Positions 1-9,033 of a stretch of 34,774 nt of DNA are shown piece by piece. A program made the position numbers and the translations under genes. Under the pieces are notes generated by a model that had not been told where the DNA came from, searched no databases, and was given only the letters and a program-made list of their open reading frames with translations. Numbering within the stretch: the first letter of the stretch is position 1; every line of letters starts with the position of its first letter. The stretch lies in the NCBI GenBank assembly GCA_030605125.1, contig JAUWBD010000030.1, positions 1 to 34,774 on the forward strand. Direction: 5' to 3'. The DNA comes from Verrucomicrobiota bacterium (GTDB lineage: Bacteria; Verrucomicrobiota; Verrucomicrobiia; Opitutales; Opitutaceae).

Positions 1-975
1 GTCCGCGCCGCCGGCGCCTCGCTCGCCGCCAAGGCGCACATGCACGAGTTCGCCTACGGCATCACCGGTGAAAACCCGCACTACGGCGACTGCGAAGTGC
101 CCGGCCACCCCGGCCGCAGCACCGGCGGCTCCTCCAGCGGCTCGGCCCTGCTCGTCAAAGCCGGCGTCGTCCCCTTCGCCCTCGGCACCGACACCGGTGG
201 CAGCATCCGCGTGCCCGCCGCCTTTTGTGGCCTCTACGGCTTCCGCCTCACGCCCCGCCACCCTTGGATCGCCGACGGCGTCGCCCTCGCCGAATCGCTC
301 GACACCCCCGGCTTCTTCACGACCAACGCCGCCGACCTCCGCACCCTCCTCGACGCGCTGCTTCCGCCCCCCCCTTCAACTTCATCTCCCAACTTAAACC
401 GCCAGCCACGTGGGGCGTGGCTGGCTTTGCCCGGCCTCGACCCCGCCGTCGAGCGCGCCTTTCTCGCCGCCGCCCCGCGCCTCGCCGAGCCATTGCCCGA
501 ATCCACCGCCGCCGAGCTTCGCGCGCTCTTCGCCCCGGCGGCCGAGCTCTACGCCATCCTCGGCGGAGCCGAGACCTGGCGGCTCCACGCGCCCTTCTAC
601 GAACGCTACCGCGACTGCTACGACCCCAACGTCCGCACGCGCATCGACCGCGCGCGCACGCTCACCGGGGCCGACATCGCCCGCGCCCAGGCCAACCGCG
701 ACGCCATCACCGCCGCCTGGGCGTCCTTGTTTTCTGAATACGATTACCTCGTGCTCCCGGGCTCGCCCTGTCCCGCGATCACGAAGGCCGAGTGCACGGT
801 CGAGATGCGGTCGCGCATCCTCGGCCTCACGGTGCCCGCGAGCATGGGCAGCCTGCCCGCCCTCGCCCTGCCCGTCCCGCTCCCCGAAACCGGCGGCCTC
901 ACCACCGCGCTCCAAGTCGTGGTGCCCACCATCCACAGCCCGGCCCTCCGCCACGCCCTCGCGCTGCACGGCTGA
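1..975 (+). CDS. Amidase-signature hydrolase, 5' truncated by the window edge
   Basis: Amidase-signature family enzymes hydrolyse amide bonds with a Ser-cisSer-Lys triad. The frame is open from base 1, and the first internal ATG (base 40) lies inside the conserved core, so the true start is outside the window; 324 residues are visible. The Lys of 'AAKAHMHEF' fits the catalytic Lys. 'GRSTGGSSSGSA' carries the cis-Ser and 'GTDTGGSIRVPAA' the nucleophilic Ser. The C-terminal part ('YLVLPGSPCPA', 'GLTVPASMGSLPALALP') is typical of the family. About 100-130 N-terminal residues would be missing. The substrate cannot be told from sequence: allophanate hydrolase-like, aryl-acylamidase and GatA-like enzymes share this core, but no gatB/gatC is visible. 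The gene converges on the nucleotidyltransferase gene with 10 bases between the stop codons. Confidence 0.9.
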   Translation, partial: VRAAGASLAAKAHMHEFAYGITGENPHYGDCEVPGHPGRSTGGSSSGSALLVKAGVVPFALGTDTGGSIRVPAAFCGLYGFRLTPRHPWIADGVALAESLDTPGFFTTNAADLRTLLDALLPPPPSTSSPNLNRQPRGAWLALPGLDPAVERAFLAAAPRLAEPLPESTAAELRALFAPAAELYAILGGAETWRLHAPFYERYRDCYDPNVRTRIDRARTLTGADIARAQANRDAITAAWASLFSEYDYLVLPGSPCPAITKAECTVEMRSRILGLTVPASMGSLPALALPVPLPETGGLTTALQVVVPTIHSPALRHALALHG

Positions 976-985
976 ACTTGCCCTC

Positions 986-1495
986 TCACTTTTCGGGAAG
1001 GGGAAACGCGCCAAGGCCGCCTTGTTCGCGCAGCGCAATCACCCTCACCTCCTTGGCGACCAACAAATCCTTGTCCCGGGCCAGCGCTTCTTTCGCAGCG
1101 ATGAGATCTTGGATCGACATGACGCGCACCGGCTTCCCACCGAGTCGCATCTCTCGCGCCTGAGCATTCAGGCGTTCAAAGCCTCCCACCCCCAGCACCT
1201 CTGAAAGCACATCCAGCACCCCCAGACGGGTGCGCAGGTAAATGTTCTTCAGCTCGGTGCCCGGAGGCGGCGCCTCCAAAAACGAGCGCTTCTGCGCCGT
1301 CATACGATGACGCGGGTCCAGGTCCTTCAAAAGCCGCCGGAGCCGCTCTATGTTCTCCGACGAGCAGACGATGCAAATATCGAGGTCCTGCGTCACGTAG
1401 GACGAACCGTGCAGCACCGCGGCATAGCCGCCGATCACCACAAACTCCACGTCCCCCCCCGCCAGCAGTTCAAGCAGCCTCGCGGTCTCTTGCAC
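986..1495 (-). CDS. Nucleotidyltransferase-fold protein (MNT/AbiEii-like)
   Basis: A 169-residue protein with a minimal nucleotidyltransferase fold. '[11 protein letters not shown]' followed by 'TQDLDI' gives the Gly-Gly loop and the DxD metal ligands, and a third Asp lies in 'GVLDVLSEV'. The C-terminal helix '[18 protein letters not shown]' is typical of these proteins. Known relatives include toxin or antitoxin partners and stand-alone proteins of unknown target, so only the fold is called. The start is GTG at 1493-1495, chosen because GGGGAGGAG lies four bases upstream, one of the few clear Shine-Dalgarno sequences in this window. That ribosome site is inside the 3' end of the upstream small gene, and the two reading frames overlap by 26 bases, so the pair is probably translationally coupled. 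Confidence 0.75.
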   Translation of the reverse strand: MQETARLLELLAGGDVEFVVIGGYAAVLHGSSYVTQDLDICIVCSSENIERLRRLLKDLDPRHRMTAQKRSFLEAPPPGTELKNIYLRTRLGVLDVLSEVLGVGGFERLNAQAREMRLGGKPVRVMSIQDLIAAKEALARDKDLLVAKEVRVIALREQGGLGAFPLPEK

Positions 1496-1658
1496 GCATC
1501 TCCTCCCCGCATTGTTTTAGTTCCAGCACCGTCCGCAAAGCAGCGTCATGTTGCCGTGCGCGCTCCTCCGGTGATAGCGTCAGATTATGCTCCACCATCT
1601 CCAGATCGATTCCCGCGCGAACAGCCTCGGCGATGACTTCTTCGACTGGCTTGAGCAT
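1470..1658 (-). CDS. Small helical partner protein of the nucleotidyltransferase
   Basis: A 62-residue, charged, helix-rich protein with the stretch '[18 protein letters not shown]'. I remember similar 'L-x-L-T/S-P-E-E-R' small proteins next to nucleotidyltransferases in Verrucomicrobiota, but this is memory and not a search. The frame is open upstream to 1784, but the ATG at 1656-1658 starts the plausible protein; upstream sequence reads as low-complexity intergenic DNA including the 7-bp array. The arrangement (small gene first, overlapping nucleotidyltransferase second) resembles a two-gene toxin-antitoxin module. No HEPN motif (R-x4-6-H) is seen, so no toxin function is assigned. Confidence 0.6.
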   Translation of the reverse strand: MLKPVEEVIAEAVRAGIDLEMVEHNLTLSPEERARQHDAALRTVLELKQCGEEMRARDREAA

Positions 1659-1772
1659 AGACAAAGGGGAAACCAAGACAAAGGACCCCGCAACGACTTT
1701 TGGACTATCTCGAACCAAGCGCCAAGCCCCCCATGGCCCGCAGCCTGCTAAGATCCTGCCCCGCCTAGTCCC

Positions 1773-1807
1773 GTCATTGGTCATTGGTCATTCGTCATTC
1801 GTCATTC
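1773..1807 (+). repeat. Five-copy 7-bp tandem array upstream of ade
   Basis: Five consecutive copies of GTCATTS (two GTCATTG, three GTCATTC) with an exact 7-bp period. The array ends 23 bases before the ade ATG. A degenerate array of the same unit and copy number precedes the O-acetylhomoserine sulfhydrylase gene (32670-32704, minus strand), in the same orientation relative to its gene. Function unknown. Confidence 0.85.
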
Positions 1808-1830
1808 CGCGCCCCGCGCGGCCCCCTCTC

Positions 1831-3657
1831 ATGCCCCTCACCCGCTTCTCCGTCGCCCCGCTTCACAAACTCACCCGCACGCTCGCCGCCGTCGCCATGG
1901 GCCGCGCCGCGCCCGACCTCGTCATCACCGGCGCGCGCCTCCTCTCCACCTACACCGACCGCATTCTCCCCGACCGCGAGCTCTGGATCAAAGCCGGCCG
2001 CATCGCCTGCGCCCAGCCCGCCGGCACCGCCAAGAAACACTTCGCCGCCTCCGCCACCCCGCGCGTCCCCCATTTCGACGCCGCCGGCGCCCTCCTCGCC
2101 CCGGGCCTCGTGGACCCGCACGTGCACATCGAGAGCTCGATGATGACCGCCTGCGCCTACGCCGAGGCCGCCCTGCTCAACGGCACCACCACCCTCTTCT
2201 GCGATTCGCACGAGATCGGCAACGTCTGCGACGCCGAGGGCGTCGAATGGATGCTCCGCGATACCCGCCAGGCCCCGCTCAACATCTACCTCACCGTCCC
2301 CAGCACCGTCCCCGCCACCTCTCCCAAGTTCGAAACCGCCGGCGGCGACCTCACCCCCGCCAAGATCGGCGCGCTCTTCGACCGCTGGCCCGAGGCCCTC
2401 GCCCTCGGCGAAAAAATGGACTTCGTCCAAGTCGCCCACGGCGACCGCCGCTCCCACGCCATCCTCGCCGAGGCCCTTCGCCGCGGCCGCCCCGTCTGCG
2501 GCCACATCTACGGACGCGAGTTCGTCGCCGCCGGCGCCGCCTCCGGCATCACCGACACCCACGAGGCCATCGACCGCGACATCGCCGACGATTTTTTGGA
2601 GAACGGCGTCTGGGTCTTCCTCCGCGGCGGCAATCCCTCCACCCCCTGGCACTCCCTCCCCGAGGCAATCAAGACCGTCACCGAACTCGGCGCCTCCACC
2701 AAACGCATCTGCGTGTGCACCGACGACCGCGACGCCGACGACCTCTTCCTCTTCGGTCTCGACTGGGTGGCGCGCCAAGCCCGCGCCGCCGGCCTCCCCG
2801 CCACCACCGCCTGGGCGGCAGGCTCGCTCCACCCCGCCACCCGCTACGGCCTCGACGGCGAGATCGGCGGCCTCGGCCCCGGCCGCCGCGCCGACCTCGT
2901 CCTGCTCGACGACGACCTCAAGCCCCACACCACCTGGTTCGGCGGCCAGCTCGTCGTCAAAAACCGCCGCATCACTCCGCTCCTCGACCGCGCCCTCTCC
3001 ACCCGCTTCGCGTATCCGAAAAAGGCCTACGCCACGGTCAAGCTCCCGCCCGCCGCCCGCTCTGCGCCGCTCACCCCCGCGCTCCCAAAACGCGCCGTCA
3101 CCGCCAACGTGATCCGCACCGGCCTGCCCGGCATCATCGTCCACCACGAGCGCCTGCGCCTCGAGCCTGCCTCCTCCTGGGCCGAGCACTTCGCCGCCCA
3201 CGGTCTCTGCTTCGTCAGCGTGCTCGAGCGCCACGGCCGCTCCGGTGCGGTCGCCCACGGTCTGCTCAAAGATTTCGGCCTGCGCTCCGGTGCCGTTGCG
3301 AGCACGGTGGGCCACGACGCGCACAACCTCATCGTCGCCGGCACCAACGAGCCCGACATGCGACTCGCCGTCGAAACGCTCCGCACGCTCCGCGGCGGCG
3401 TCTGCGTGGTCAACCAAGGCAAGGTTCTCGCCTCCGTCGCCCTCCCCATCGCCGGCCTGCTCAGCGACGAGCGCGCCCCGGTGGTCGCGAGGCAAACCAC
3501 GAAGCTCAAAAAGGCCTGGTCCGCCGCCGGCTGCACCCTGCCCTACATGGGTTTCAACCTGCTCCCGCTCTCGGTCATCCCCGCGCTCCGCCTCACCGAC
3601 AAAGGCCTCGTCACCGTCCCCGGCATGCAGCAGCTCCCGCTCTTCGAGCCGGCGTAA
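1831..3657 (+). CDS. ade: Adenine deaminase (EC 3.5.4.2)
   Basis: Converts adenine to hypoxanthine plus ammonia in purine salvage. It is a metal-dependent amidohydrolase of 608 residues, near the usual family size of 570-600. The metal motif 'DPHVHIESS' (His97, His99) and 'SHEIGN' (His127, Glu128) are present, followed by '[14 protein letters not shown]', 'CGHIYGREF', '[12 protein letters not shown]' and the typical C-terminal part ending '[15 protein letters not shown]'. The frame is open from 1633, but the first 66 codons read as intergenic DNA including the 7-bp array; ATG 1831 fits the family N-terminus. No Shine-Dalgarno sequence is visible. An AzgA-type purine permease lies 5.4 kb downstream, which would supply the substrate. 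A near-identical copy of the gene's last 67 bp occurs again at 8356-8422. Confidence 0.95.
   Translation: MPLTRFSVAPLHKLTRTLAAVAMGRAAPDLVITGARLLSTYTDRILPDRELWIKAGRIACAQPAGTAKKHFAASATPRVPHFDAAGALLAPGLVDPHVHIESSMMTACAYAEAALLNGTTTLFCDSHEIGNVCDAEGVEWMLRDTRQAPLNIYLTVPSTVPATSPKFETAGGDLTPAKIGALFDRWPEALALGEKMDFVQVAHGDRRSHAILAEALRRGRPVCGHIYGREFVAAGAASGITDTHEAIDRDIADDFLENGVWVFLRGGNPSTPWHSLPEAIKTVTELGASTKRICVCTDDRDADDLFLFGLDWVARQARAAGLPATTAWAAGSLHPATRYGLDGEIGGLGPGRRADLVLLDDDLKPHTTWFGGQLVVKNRRITPLLDRALSTRFAYPKKAYATVKLPPAARSAPLTPALPKRAVTANVIRTGLPGIIVHHERLRLEPASSWAEHFAAHGLCFVSVLERHGRSGAVAHGLLKDFGLRSGAVASTVGHDAHNLIVAGTNEPDMRLAVETLRTLRGGVCVVNQGKVLASVALPIAGLLSDERAPVVARQTTKLKKAWSAAGCTLPYMGFNLLPLSVIPALRLTDKGLVTVPGMQQLPLFEPA
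3581..3647 (+). repeat. Direct repeat, upstream copy (3' end of ade)
   Basis: This 67-bp stretch encodes the C-terminal residues [20 protein letters not shown] and FE of adenine deaminase. It recurs in direct orientation at 8356-8422 with 64 of 67 bases identical. The three differences (3603, 3620, 3645) are all synonymous third-codon positions. The two copies are 4775 bp apart and bracket exactly one large gene. Confidence 0.9.
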
Positions 3658-3737
3658 AGCGGAGGAGAGGGCGGCCTTTGCAACGCGTGGGCAGAGACGG
3701 CTTGCGTGAGTATTCCTGCTTACCTCTTATCCGGCCC

Positions 3738-6700
3738 GTGTCGCCGTCTTTCAGGTCCCTCCTCCTTCCGCTCTTCGCACTGCTGTGCCTCGGTCAACTA
3801 CCGGGCAGCCTCCTCGCCCACTCGTTCTCCGTAGGCGTGGATCTCGTCCAAGTCGCCACGTTTGCCGACCGCCCCCCGACAACGCTGGAGCTACCAATTA
3901 TCAGCTCGGACCCCGACTCTCCGCCGGTAGGCCTCACCGCTTCCAACAACTCCTCAGGCTGGCTCACCACCACGGTCTCGACCGACTCCACCGGCAACCA
4001 CTCCCTCCTTGTTTCCTGTGGGTATGACCAGGGTGCGGAACTAAGCGCACACGTCACGCTCACTGCGGGCGCGCACACCGTCACTCTCACGGTCAAGCGA
4101 CTCTGCATCGCCGGCTTCAACATACCCAAGGCGCTTCTGTCGCCAGACAGGTCCAAGATCTACGCGCTCTACTGGGATACTGTCCTGCTCCTCGACGCCG
4201 CCAACCAGAACGTGCTCGCACGCGCCCGACTGCCGCTCCCTCTCGGCTTCGCACTGAGCCATGTAGGCCGCTCCCTCTCCTTTTCGGAAGACGGGACCGC
4301 GATTCACGTGCACCTCGCCGGTTTGCCCAGGCTGTTCCGATTCTCCCCCGGCGACCTCTCACCGCTCGACCACCTCCCCCTGCCGCCCGCCACGAGCGCC
4401 TCCGCGCAACGCTTGTTCGCGGGCGAACGGAACGGCTTGCTCTACTTTATCCGTTACGGGGCGGCCATCTCCCTGGGGTATTATTCAGAGACCTTCAGCT
4501 ACCACCAGAGTGACATAGACATCGTCTCCCTCGCGTCGGGCGCTCTGGTGCAGACCTTCCGCTTTCCCGCACAGTCGCAGCCTGCCACGCTGGACGATCT
4601 CGTTCTGCATCCCAGCCGAGCCGAGCTGTGGGTGATCGAGCGCCTACAGGGGTCTTACATTTGGCTGCGGCGCCTCTCCCTCGATAACAACGGGCGCATA
4701 TTGAATGAAGTGGGCGTCCCCCTGGCCTTGGGGCACGCCGATTCGCAGCTCCAACCATGGTATGAAGGCCGGCATCGGCTCCTCCTGCGCCGCGACGTGC
4801 CGGTGGCCACCTTGGGATTCAGAAGAATTGACGTTACGGAGGAGGCTCCTCGATTGGCCGGCTCCAATCCGCTGGTGCTCACCCTGCTCGCCAACAACGG
4901 AGTCGGCGCCAACGCCGACACGATCTACCGCATCGATACGAAAGAAAGTCTCCCCACGTCGCTCTTCCGCCGACCCGACGGCTATAACCCTCTCCCCGTG
5001 GCCTTGTCCGACGATGGCCGGGACCTGCTCGCGCTCGATGATCGCCCCAATCTGCCTCGAGCCATCTTTCTGCCGGCCGCGCTTGCGGCCCTGCCAAGCA
5101 AGCAAGCCCGCATCCCCCAAGATGGCCAGATCGCCGCGCCCACCGACCAGCTCTCTTGGTATTCGCTGCCGGGTGCGGATTACTACCGCGTCTTTCTCTC
5201 ACTCGATGCCGCCGGGATATCCGCTCCCGAGCCCGATCCGTCCCTGCTGATCGGCGAGCCCACCGAAGCCAAGCTGACCCTAGCCTCCGCGCTCGAGCCC
5301 GGCGCGGTCTATCATTGGCGCGTCGATGCCGTCTTCGGCGACCGCACGGTGCAGGGGACGGTCCAAAGCTTCGCCATCGCCCACGCCCGCGTGGAAAGTC
5401 TGCCTCGTCAGGTCGCCACGCTTGCCGGCGCCCGCGTGCGCGCATTCTCGCTGCCGGTGACCACCACCGCTCCCGACACCGAATGGGAACTGGTGAGCGA
5501 CCACCCTTCGATCATCGTCCACACGCGGAGCGGCATCGGTCCGGGTAGCGCGGACATCGTGATCGACGCCCTTGAGTTGCCGGTCGGTCAGACAGCGGCC
5601 GCTCTCCGACTCGTCACCGCGGATGGCTCCGTGCCGGTTTCGATCCTCATCGCCACCCGTGCGCCCCAAGTCGCCGAAGCCGTCCTCCGTCCCGGCACAC
5701 CTCGCATCCTCGCCGTCGGCCCCGTGGTTTCCGTCTTCGGCGAATCATGCCGCTTCCTCTTCGTCCTCGACACGGCAGCAAAAGAGATCTCCCGCTGCGT
5801 CGTTCTCCCCTCCGCGACGCTCGACGTGTCCACCCTCATGCGCAGTTCCTGCGTGAGCGCGACCGCTCCGCTCCACATCCTTGGATCGAATTGGCGGCTC
5901 GGCGAATTCGATCCCGAGACGCTCGAGATCCGCCGAATCATCAACCATGTCGGCGAAGCCCGCGCGGTTCGGCCCGCCGACGATGGGCGACTGTGGATTC
6001 TCGACCGTAATCACACGCTCACCCGCCGCAACGCCGCCGGCACGGCCCCCGATCTGGTGCTGCCCGCCCTCGACGCCCGAGCGAGCTGTCTTTCGGCGTC
6101 GGGCACCACGCTGTTCACCCTCACGAACAACCAAACCTCCTCCAACGCGAGGTCGCAAACCATCCGCCGCTACGATGTCGAAGGCACGGCGTTGAAGCTC
6201 GTCGTCGAGCGCACCATCCCCGTCTCCGCCTTCACCAGCTCAAACGAGCAACTCATCCAAGGGCTCCATCCTTCACGGCTGGCTCATCGCGGCGTCATTT
6301 ACGACGAGTGGCTCGAGCCCGTCTTTCAGGCGCCCGCCAGCTTCACCTTTCCCGGCACGGCCGTCGCCGCGCTCACCGGGGCGTTGCTCCAGATGGGCGA
6401 CGACTACTCCGATGCCCGCGTGTTGCCGCCGGACTTTCCGCTCAACGCCCCGCTCGTGTTCGATCCCGAGACCGCGCAGCTCGTGTCTTTCGTGAACGGG
6501 CAGATTCACTTCGCCCCCACCTCCGCTTTTCCGGTAGCCGACGCCGGTTCCCTGTCGATCACCTCCGTGGGCGACAACCAAGCGGAGCTTGCGGTCCAGG
6601 ACCTGCCGGTCCGCGGCGCTTGGCCAAGCCACCTGCTTCTGCGCGAGATCTCCTACCGAGCCACGGGCACCTCGGCCCCTTGGACCAATCGCTCATTCGA

Positions 6701-8279
6701 CCTCTCGGCACCGATCCGCCTGCCGAACCTCTCTCCGGAGACGACCTACGAGACGCGCCTTCGCATCCTGCTCGCCAACACCGGACCGCTTTCTCCGTGG
6801 AAAGAGGCCGTCAGCTTCCGCACCACCGTGGCCCGCCCGGTGCGCGAAGGCCCCGCCTGGCCAAGGCTCAGCCACTTCGAGCCGGGAGACGAAGTGCTCC
6901 TGCACCTGCCGCTCACCGGCAAGAATCTCATATGGGAGGTCGGCGATCTGCCGCCGGGCCTCCACTTCGATCCCGACACCCAGACGATCCACGGTCGCGT
7001 CGAACAGCCTGGCAGCACCCGCATTCGGCTCACGGCATCGAACGATGGAGGGAGTTTCACCGAAACCATCCAAATCCGCGTCGCCGGCGACGCCCACAAG
7101 CGCCCCTTCGCCCGCTATACCGGCCTGATGGACATCTGGGGCGGGCCTCTCGCCGGCATCTGGCAGATCACCCGCAGCGGCGATCACATCACCGGCACAT
7201 GGCGCGCCCCGCTCTTCACCCGATCATTCCGGGCCCGCCTCAGCGCCCCGGTCCTTATCAACTACTACGACGGCTTCACCAACTATGCCCGCTACGCCGA
7301 AACCCGCGTCAGCTACCAAGGCGTTCGCATCGACATGACGGCCCGCTGGAATCTCGACCATGATCGGATGGAGCTGTTCGTCGGCTTCTTGCACGACTGG
7401 GAGATCATCTCCAACGACACCACGCGCGACACCGGCCTGGCCTCCTATTGGTCCGCGCGAAACCAACCTCACCCGGATGCGGGTCGCTATACGGCCTTGC
7501 TCGCGCCCGGGGAGGAGGACGGCCCGCACGGCGCGGGTTTCGTTCAGGTGAATCTAGCCCCTGACGGCACCGCCCGCCTCAGCGGCGAAACCGCGCTAGG
7601 GCAGAAATTCACCCAAGCCCTCGCCCTCTCCAACCGGCATAGCCAGCCCTTCTTCTATGCCAAGGGCCTTACCCTCGCGCTGGGTGAATACCAGCTGGTG
7701 CACGACATCGCACCCGGCCCCCGTCTCATTGGCGAATGGGTCTGGGCGCGCGACGAAAGCCGCAAGGCAAACGCCTACCCGAATGGCTTTATCCAAGAAC
7801 TCTTGCTCTTCGGCGCACCGCTGCCCCCGACAGGCAAAAAAGCACCCGCGCTCAACCCCTTTGCCAACGACGAAGGGCGCGCGAATTTTCTCCTCCATGG
7901 CGGCGGCCTCGAGCGGCTCTCCGAACCCGTCGCCCAAAGCCTGACGCCCACCGCCACCGGACTGCGCGCTCCCAAGGCAGGCTCGCCCGAAAACCCCAAT
8001 CGCGTCTCGGTGAAGCTCAACACCGGGACCGGCCTCGTCACCGGCTCCGCCGCCATCCTCAACGCCACCGGCACCCGGATGGTCCGCAACCAAAGCTTCC
8101 GCGGCATGTTCCTCAAAGACCCCTTGGGCGACGGACGCGACTACGTCGGCGGCTACTTCCTTCTGCCCGACGCCAAAGGCCTCCGCCAATCCGGCCTCCT
8201 CGAAATCAGCGAGCCAGACCTGGAGCCAGAATCCTTGCTCGAGCTTGAGACGCCGGAATCCCTCCCGCTCGCGCCCTGA
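3738..8279 (+). CDS. Giant secreted multidomain protein (propeller-like, FN3, He_PIG)
   Basis: A 1513-residue predicted exported protein. The start is placed at GTG 3738 because it gives a signal peptide (hydrophobic 'LLLPLFALLCLGQLPGSLLA'); the frame is open far upstream but only as a shadow of ade. Approximate order: N-terminal beta domain (30-115), propeller-like segment with 'LLSPDRSKIYALYWDTVLLL' (115-445), FN3-like module with 'LSWYSLPGADYYRVF' and 'YHWRVDAVF' (470-550), second propeller-like segment (645-920), FN3 with 'LSPETTYETRLRILLANTG' (940-1035), and He_PIG Ig domain with 'LPPGLHFDPDTQTIHGRV' (1050-1117). The C-terminal modules (1118-1512) include 'VKLNTGTGLVTGSAAIL' and 'GGYFLLPD', which resemble surface proteins of Verrucomicrobiota. 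No PEP-CTERM signal or catalytic motif is seen. Third codon positions are visibly less GC-rich than in ade, especially 3880-5000. Flanking ade repeats suggest acquisition. Confidence 0.8.
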   Translation: MSPSFRSLLLPLFALLCLGQLPGSLLAHSFSVGVDLVQVATFADRPPTTLELPIISSDPDSPPVGLTASNNSSGWLTTTVSTDSTGNHSLLVSCGYDQGAELSAHVTLTAGAHTVTLTVKRLCIAGFNIPKALLSPDRSKIYALYWDTVLLLDAANQNVLARARLPLPLGFALSHVGRSLSFSEDGTAIHVHLAGLPRLFRFSPGDLSPLDHLPLPPATSASAQRLFAGERNGLLYFIRYGAAISLGYYSETFSYHQSDIDIVSLASGALVQTFRFPAQSQPATLDDLVLHPSRAELWVIERLQGSYIWLRRLSLDNNGRILNEVGVPLALGHADSQLQPWYEGRHRLLLRRDVPVATLGFRRIDVTEEAPRLAGSNPLVLTLLANNGVGANADTIYRIDTKESLPTSLFRRPDGYNPLPVALSDDGRDLLALDDRPNLPRAIFLPAALAALPSKQARIPQDGQIAAPTDQLSWYSLPGADYYRVFLSLDAAGISAPEPDPSLLIGEPTEAKLTLASALEPGAVYHWRVDAVFGDRTVQGTVQSFAIAHARVESLPRQVATLAGARVRAFSLPVTTTAPDTEWELVSDHPSIIVHTRSGIGPGSADIVIDALELPVGQTAAALRLVTADGSVPVSILIATRAPQVAEAVLRPGTPRILAVGPVVSVFGESCRFLFVLDTAAKEISRCVVLPSATLDVSTLMRSSCVSATAPLHILGSNWRLGEFDPETLEIRRIINHVGEARAVRPADDGRLWILDRNHTLTRRNAAGTAPDLVLPALDARASCLSASGTTLFTLTNNQTSSNARSQTIRRYDVEGTALKLVVERTIPVSAFTSSNEQLIQGLHPSRLAHRGVIYDEWLEPVFQAPASFTFPGTAVAALTGALLQMGDDYSDARVLPPDFPLNAPLVFDPETAQLVSFVNGQIHFAPTSAFPVADAGSLSITSVGDNQAELAVQDLPVRGAWPSHLLLREISYRATGTSAPWTNRSFDLSAPIRLPNLSPETTYETRLRILLANTGPLSPWKEAVSFRTTVARPVREGPAWPRLSHFEPGDEVLLHLPLTGKNLIWEVGDLPPGLHFDPDTQTIHGRVEQPGSTRIRLTASNDGGSFTETIQIRVAGDAHKRPFARYTGLMDIWGGPLAGIWQITRSGDHITGTWRAPLFTRSFRARLSAPVLINYYDGFTNYARYAETRVSYQGVRIDMTARWNLDHDRMELFVGFLHDWEIISNDTTRDTGLASYWSARNQPHPDAGRYTALLAPGEEDGPHGAGFVQVNLAPDGTARLSGETALGQKFTQALALSNRHSQPFFYAKGLTLALGEYQLVHDIAPGPRLIGEWVWARDESRKANAYPNGFIQELLLFGAPLPPTGKKAPALNPFANDEGRANFLLHGGGLERLSEPVAQSLTPTATGLRAPKAGSPENPNRVSVKLNTGTGLVTGSAAILNATGTRMVRNQSFRGMFLKDPLGDGRDYVGGYFLLPDAKGLRQSGLLEISEPDLEPESLLELETPESLPLAP

Positions 8280-8355
8280 TTTTCGCGCAACCGAGCTGCC
8301 ATACTTTAGGCGCAAGCCCACGCCCCCTCCGCTCCGCCGTCGCGTGTTCTCCACG

Positions 8356-8429
8356 CCGCGCTCCGCCTCACCGACAAGGGCCTCGTCACCGTCCCTGGCA
8401 TGCAGCAGCTCCCGCTCTTTGAATCGTGA
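8356..8429 (+). pseudogene. Remnant of the 3' end of adenine deaminase
   Basis: Bases 8356-8422 repeat the last 67 bp of the ade coding region (3581-3647) with 64 of 67 identical, and the same frame continues to a stop (…LFES, TGA 8427-8429). All three differences are synonymous, so the copy behaved as coding sequence while it diverged from the intact ade. No other part of ade is present; weak similarity may extend about 15 bases upstream. The intact gene ends …LFEPA instead, so the final codons differ. Confidence 0.85.
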
Positions 8430-8470
8430 CGCTTCCCTCCGTCGCCTCCCGCTGCTAGGCACGGGGTCGA

Positions 8471-8938
8471 ATGCGGATTCGCGATTTCACCCCAGCGGAC
8501 ACCGAGGCGCTCGCCGCGCTGTATCGCGACGCCGTGCGCGAAATCGGCCCCCAAGCCTACACGCCCGCACAGGTGGACGCTTGGGCGCTTTATCCCGAGG
8601 ATCTCACGGAGTTCTCCGCACGTCTTTCGCGCGGCACGACCTTGGTGGCCGAATCGGAGCAAAGGGCCGTGGCCTTCGGTCAGCTCGATCCGGCCGACCA
8701 CATCGCGTTCCTCTACACCGCCAGCGCCTTCGGGCGTCGCGGACTCGCGACCGAGATCTATGGCCGGCTCGAGGCGCGCGCCGTCGCGCAGGGCGCACGT
8801 TTCCTCGACACCGAAGCGAGCAGGATCAGTCGCGGATTGTTCGCGAAGCTGGGATTCGCCCTCCGCGAGGTCGAGCGCGTTACCCGATACGGGGTCGAGT
8901 TTGAGCGCTTCCGCATGCGAAAGAAACTCGAAGCGTAG
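8471..8938 (+). CDS. GNAT-family N-acetyltransferase
   Basis: A 155-residue single-domain GNAT protein, predicted to transfer an acetyl group from acetyl-CoA to an amine on an unidentified substrate. 'MRIRDFTPADTEALAALYRD' is the usual first strand and helix. The segment around 'ASAFGRRGLATEIYGRLEA' matches the acetyl-CoA pyrophosphate loop (Q/R-x-x-G-x-G/A) with R-R-G-L-A, and 'ISRGLFAKLGFALRE' gives the typical 'F-x-x-x-G-F' end of motif B. The length fits the family. The ATG start lies 41 bases after the ade remnant stop. It is similar in style to YafP-like acetyltransferases, but the substrate cannot be inferred. Confidence 0.88.
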   Translation: MRIRDFTPADTEALAALYRDAVREIGPQAYTPAQVDAWALYPEDLTEFSARLSRGTTLVAESEQRAVAFGQLDPADHIAFLYTASAFGRRGLATEIYGRLEARAVAQGARFLDTEASRISRGLFAKLGFALREVERVTRYGVEFERFRMRKKLEA

Positions 8939-9033
8939 TCATTCCAACAAGGAGAGGGCGGTGCCGCCCGCCCATCGTTGCTCCTCCGGTGACGCCCACT
9001 CCCCCGCCGCCCCCTTCCCCGTCTCCTCCGCGA

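Noticed and set aside
1795-3495. 566-residue minus-strand open frame opposite ade
   Set aside because: Its Gly/Ala/Glu/Val-rich translation without any domain is what GC-rich coding DNA gives on the other strand; ade is certain on the plus strand.
2247-3737. N-terminal extension of the giant gene frame
   Set aside because: This part is the +3 shadow of ade (Arg/Pro-rich) and has no signal peptide; GTG 3738 is used.
3658-3737. Attachment site for a tyrosine integrase at the ade 3' end
   Set aside because: The repeat at a gene 3' end looks like an att site, but no integrase is encoded between the copies and 67 bp with synonymous changes fits homologous exchange as well.
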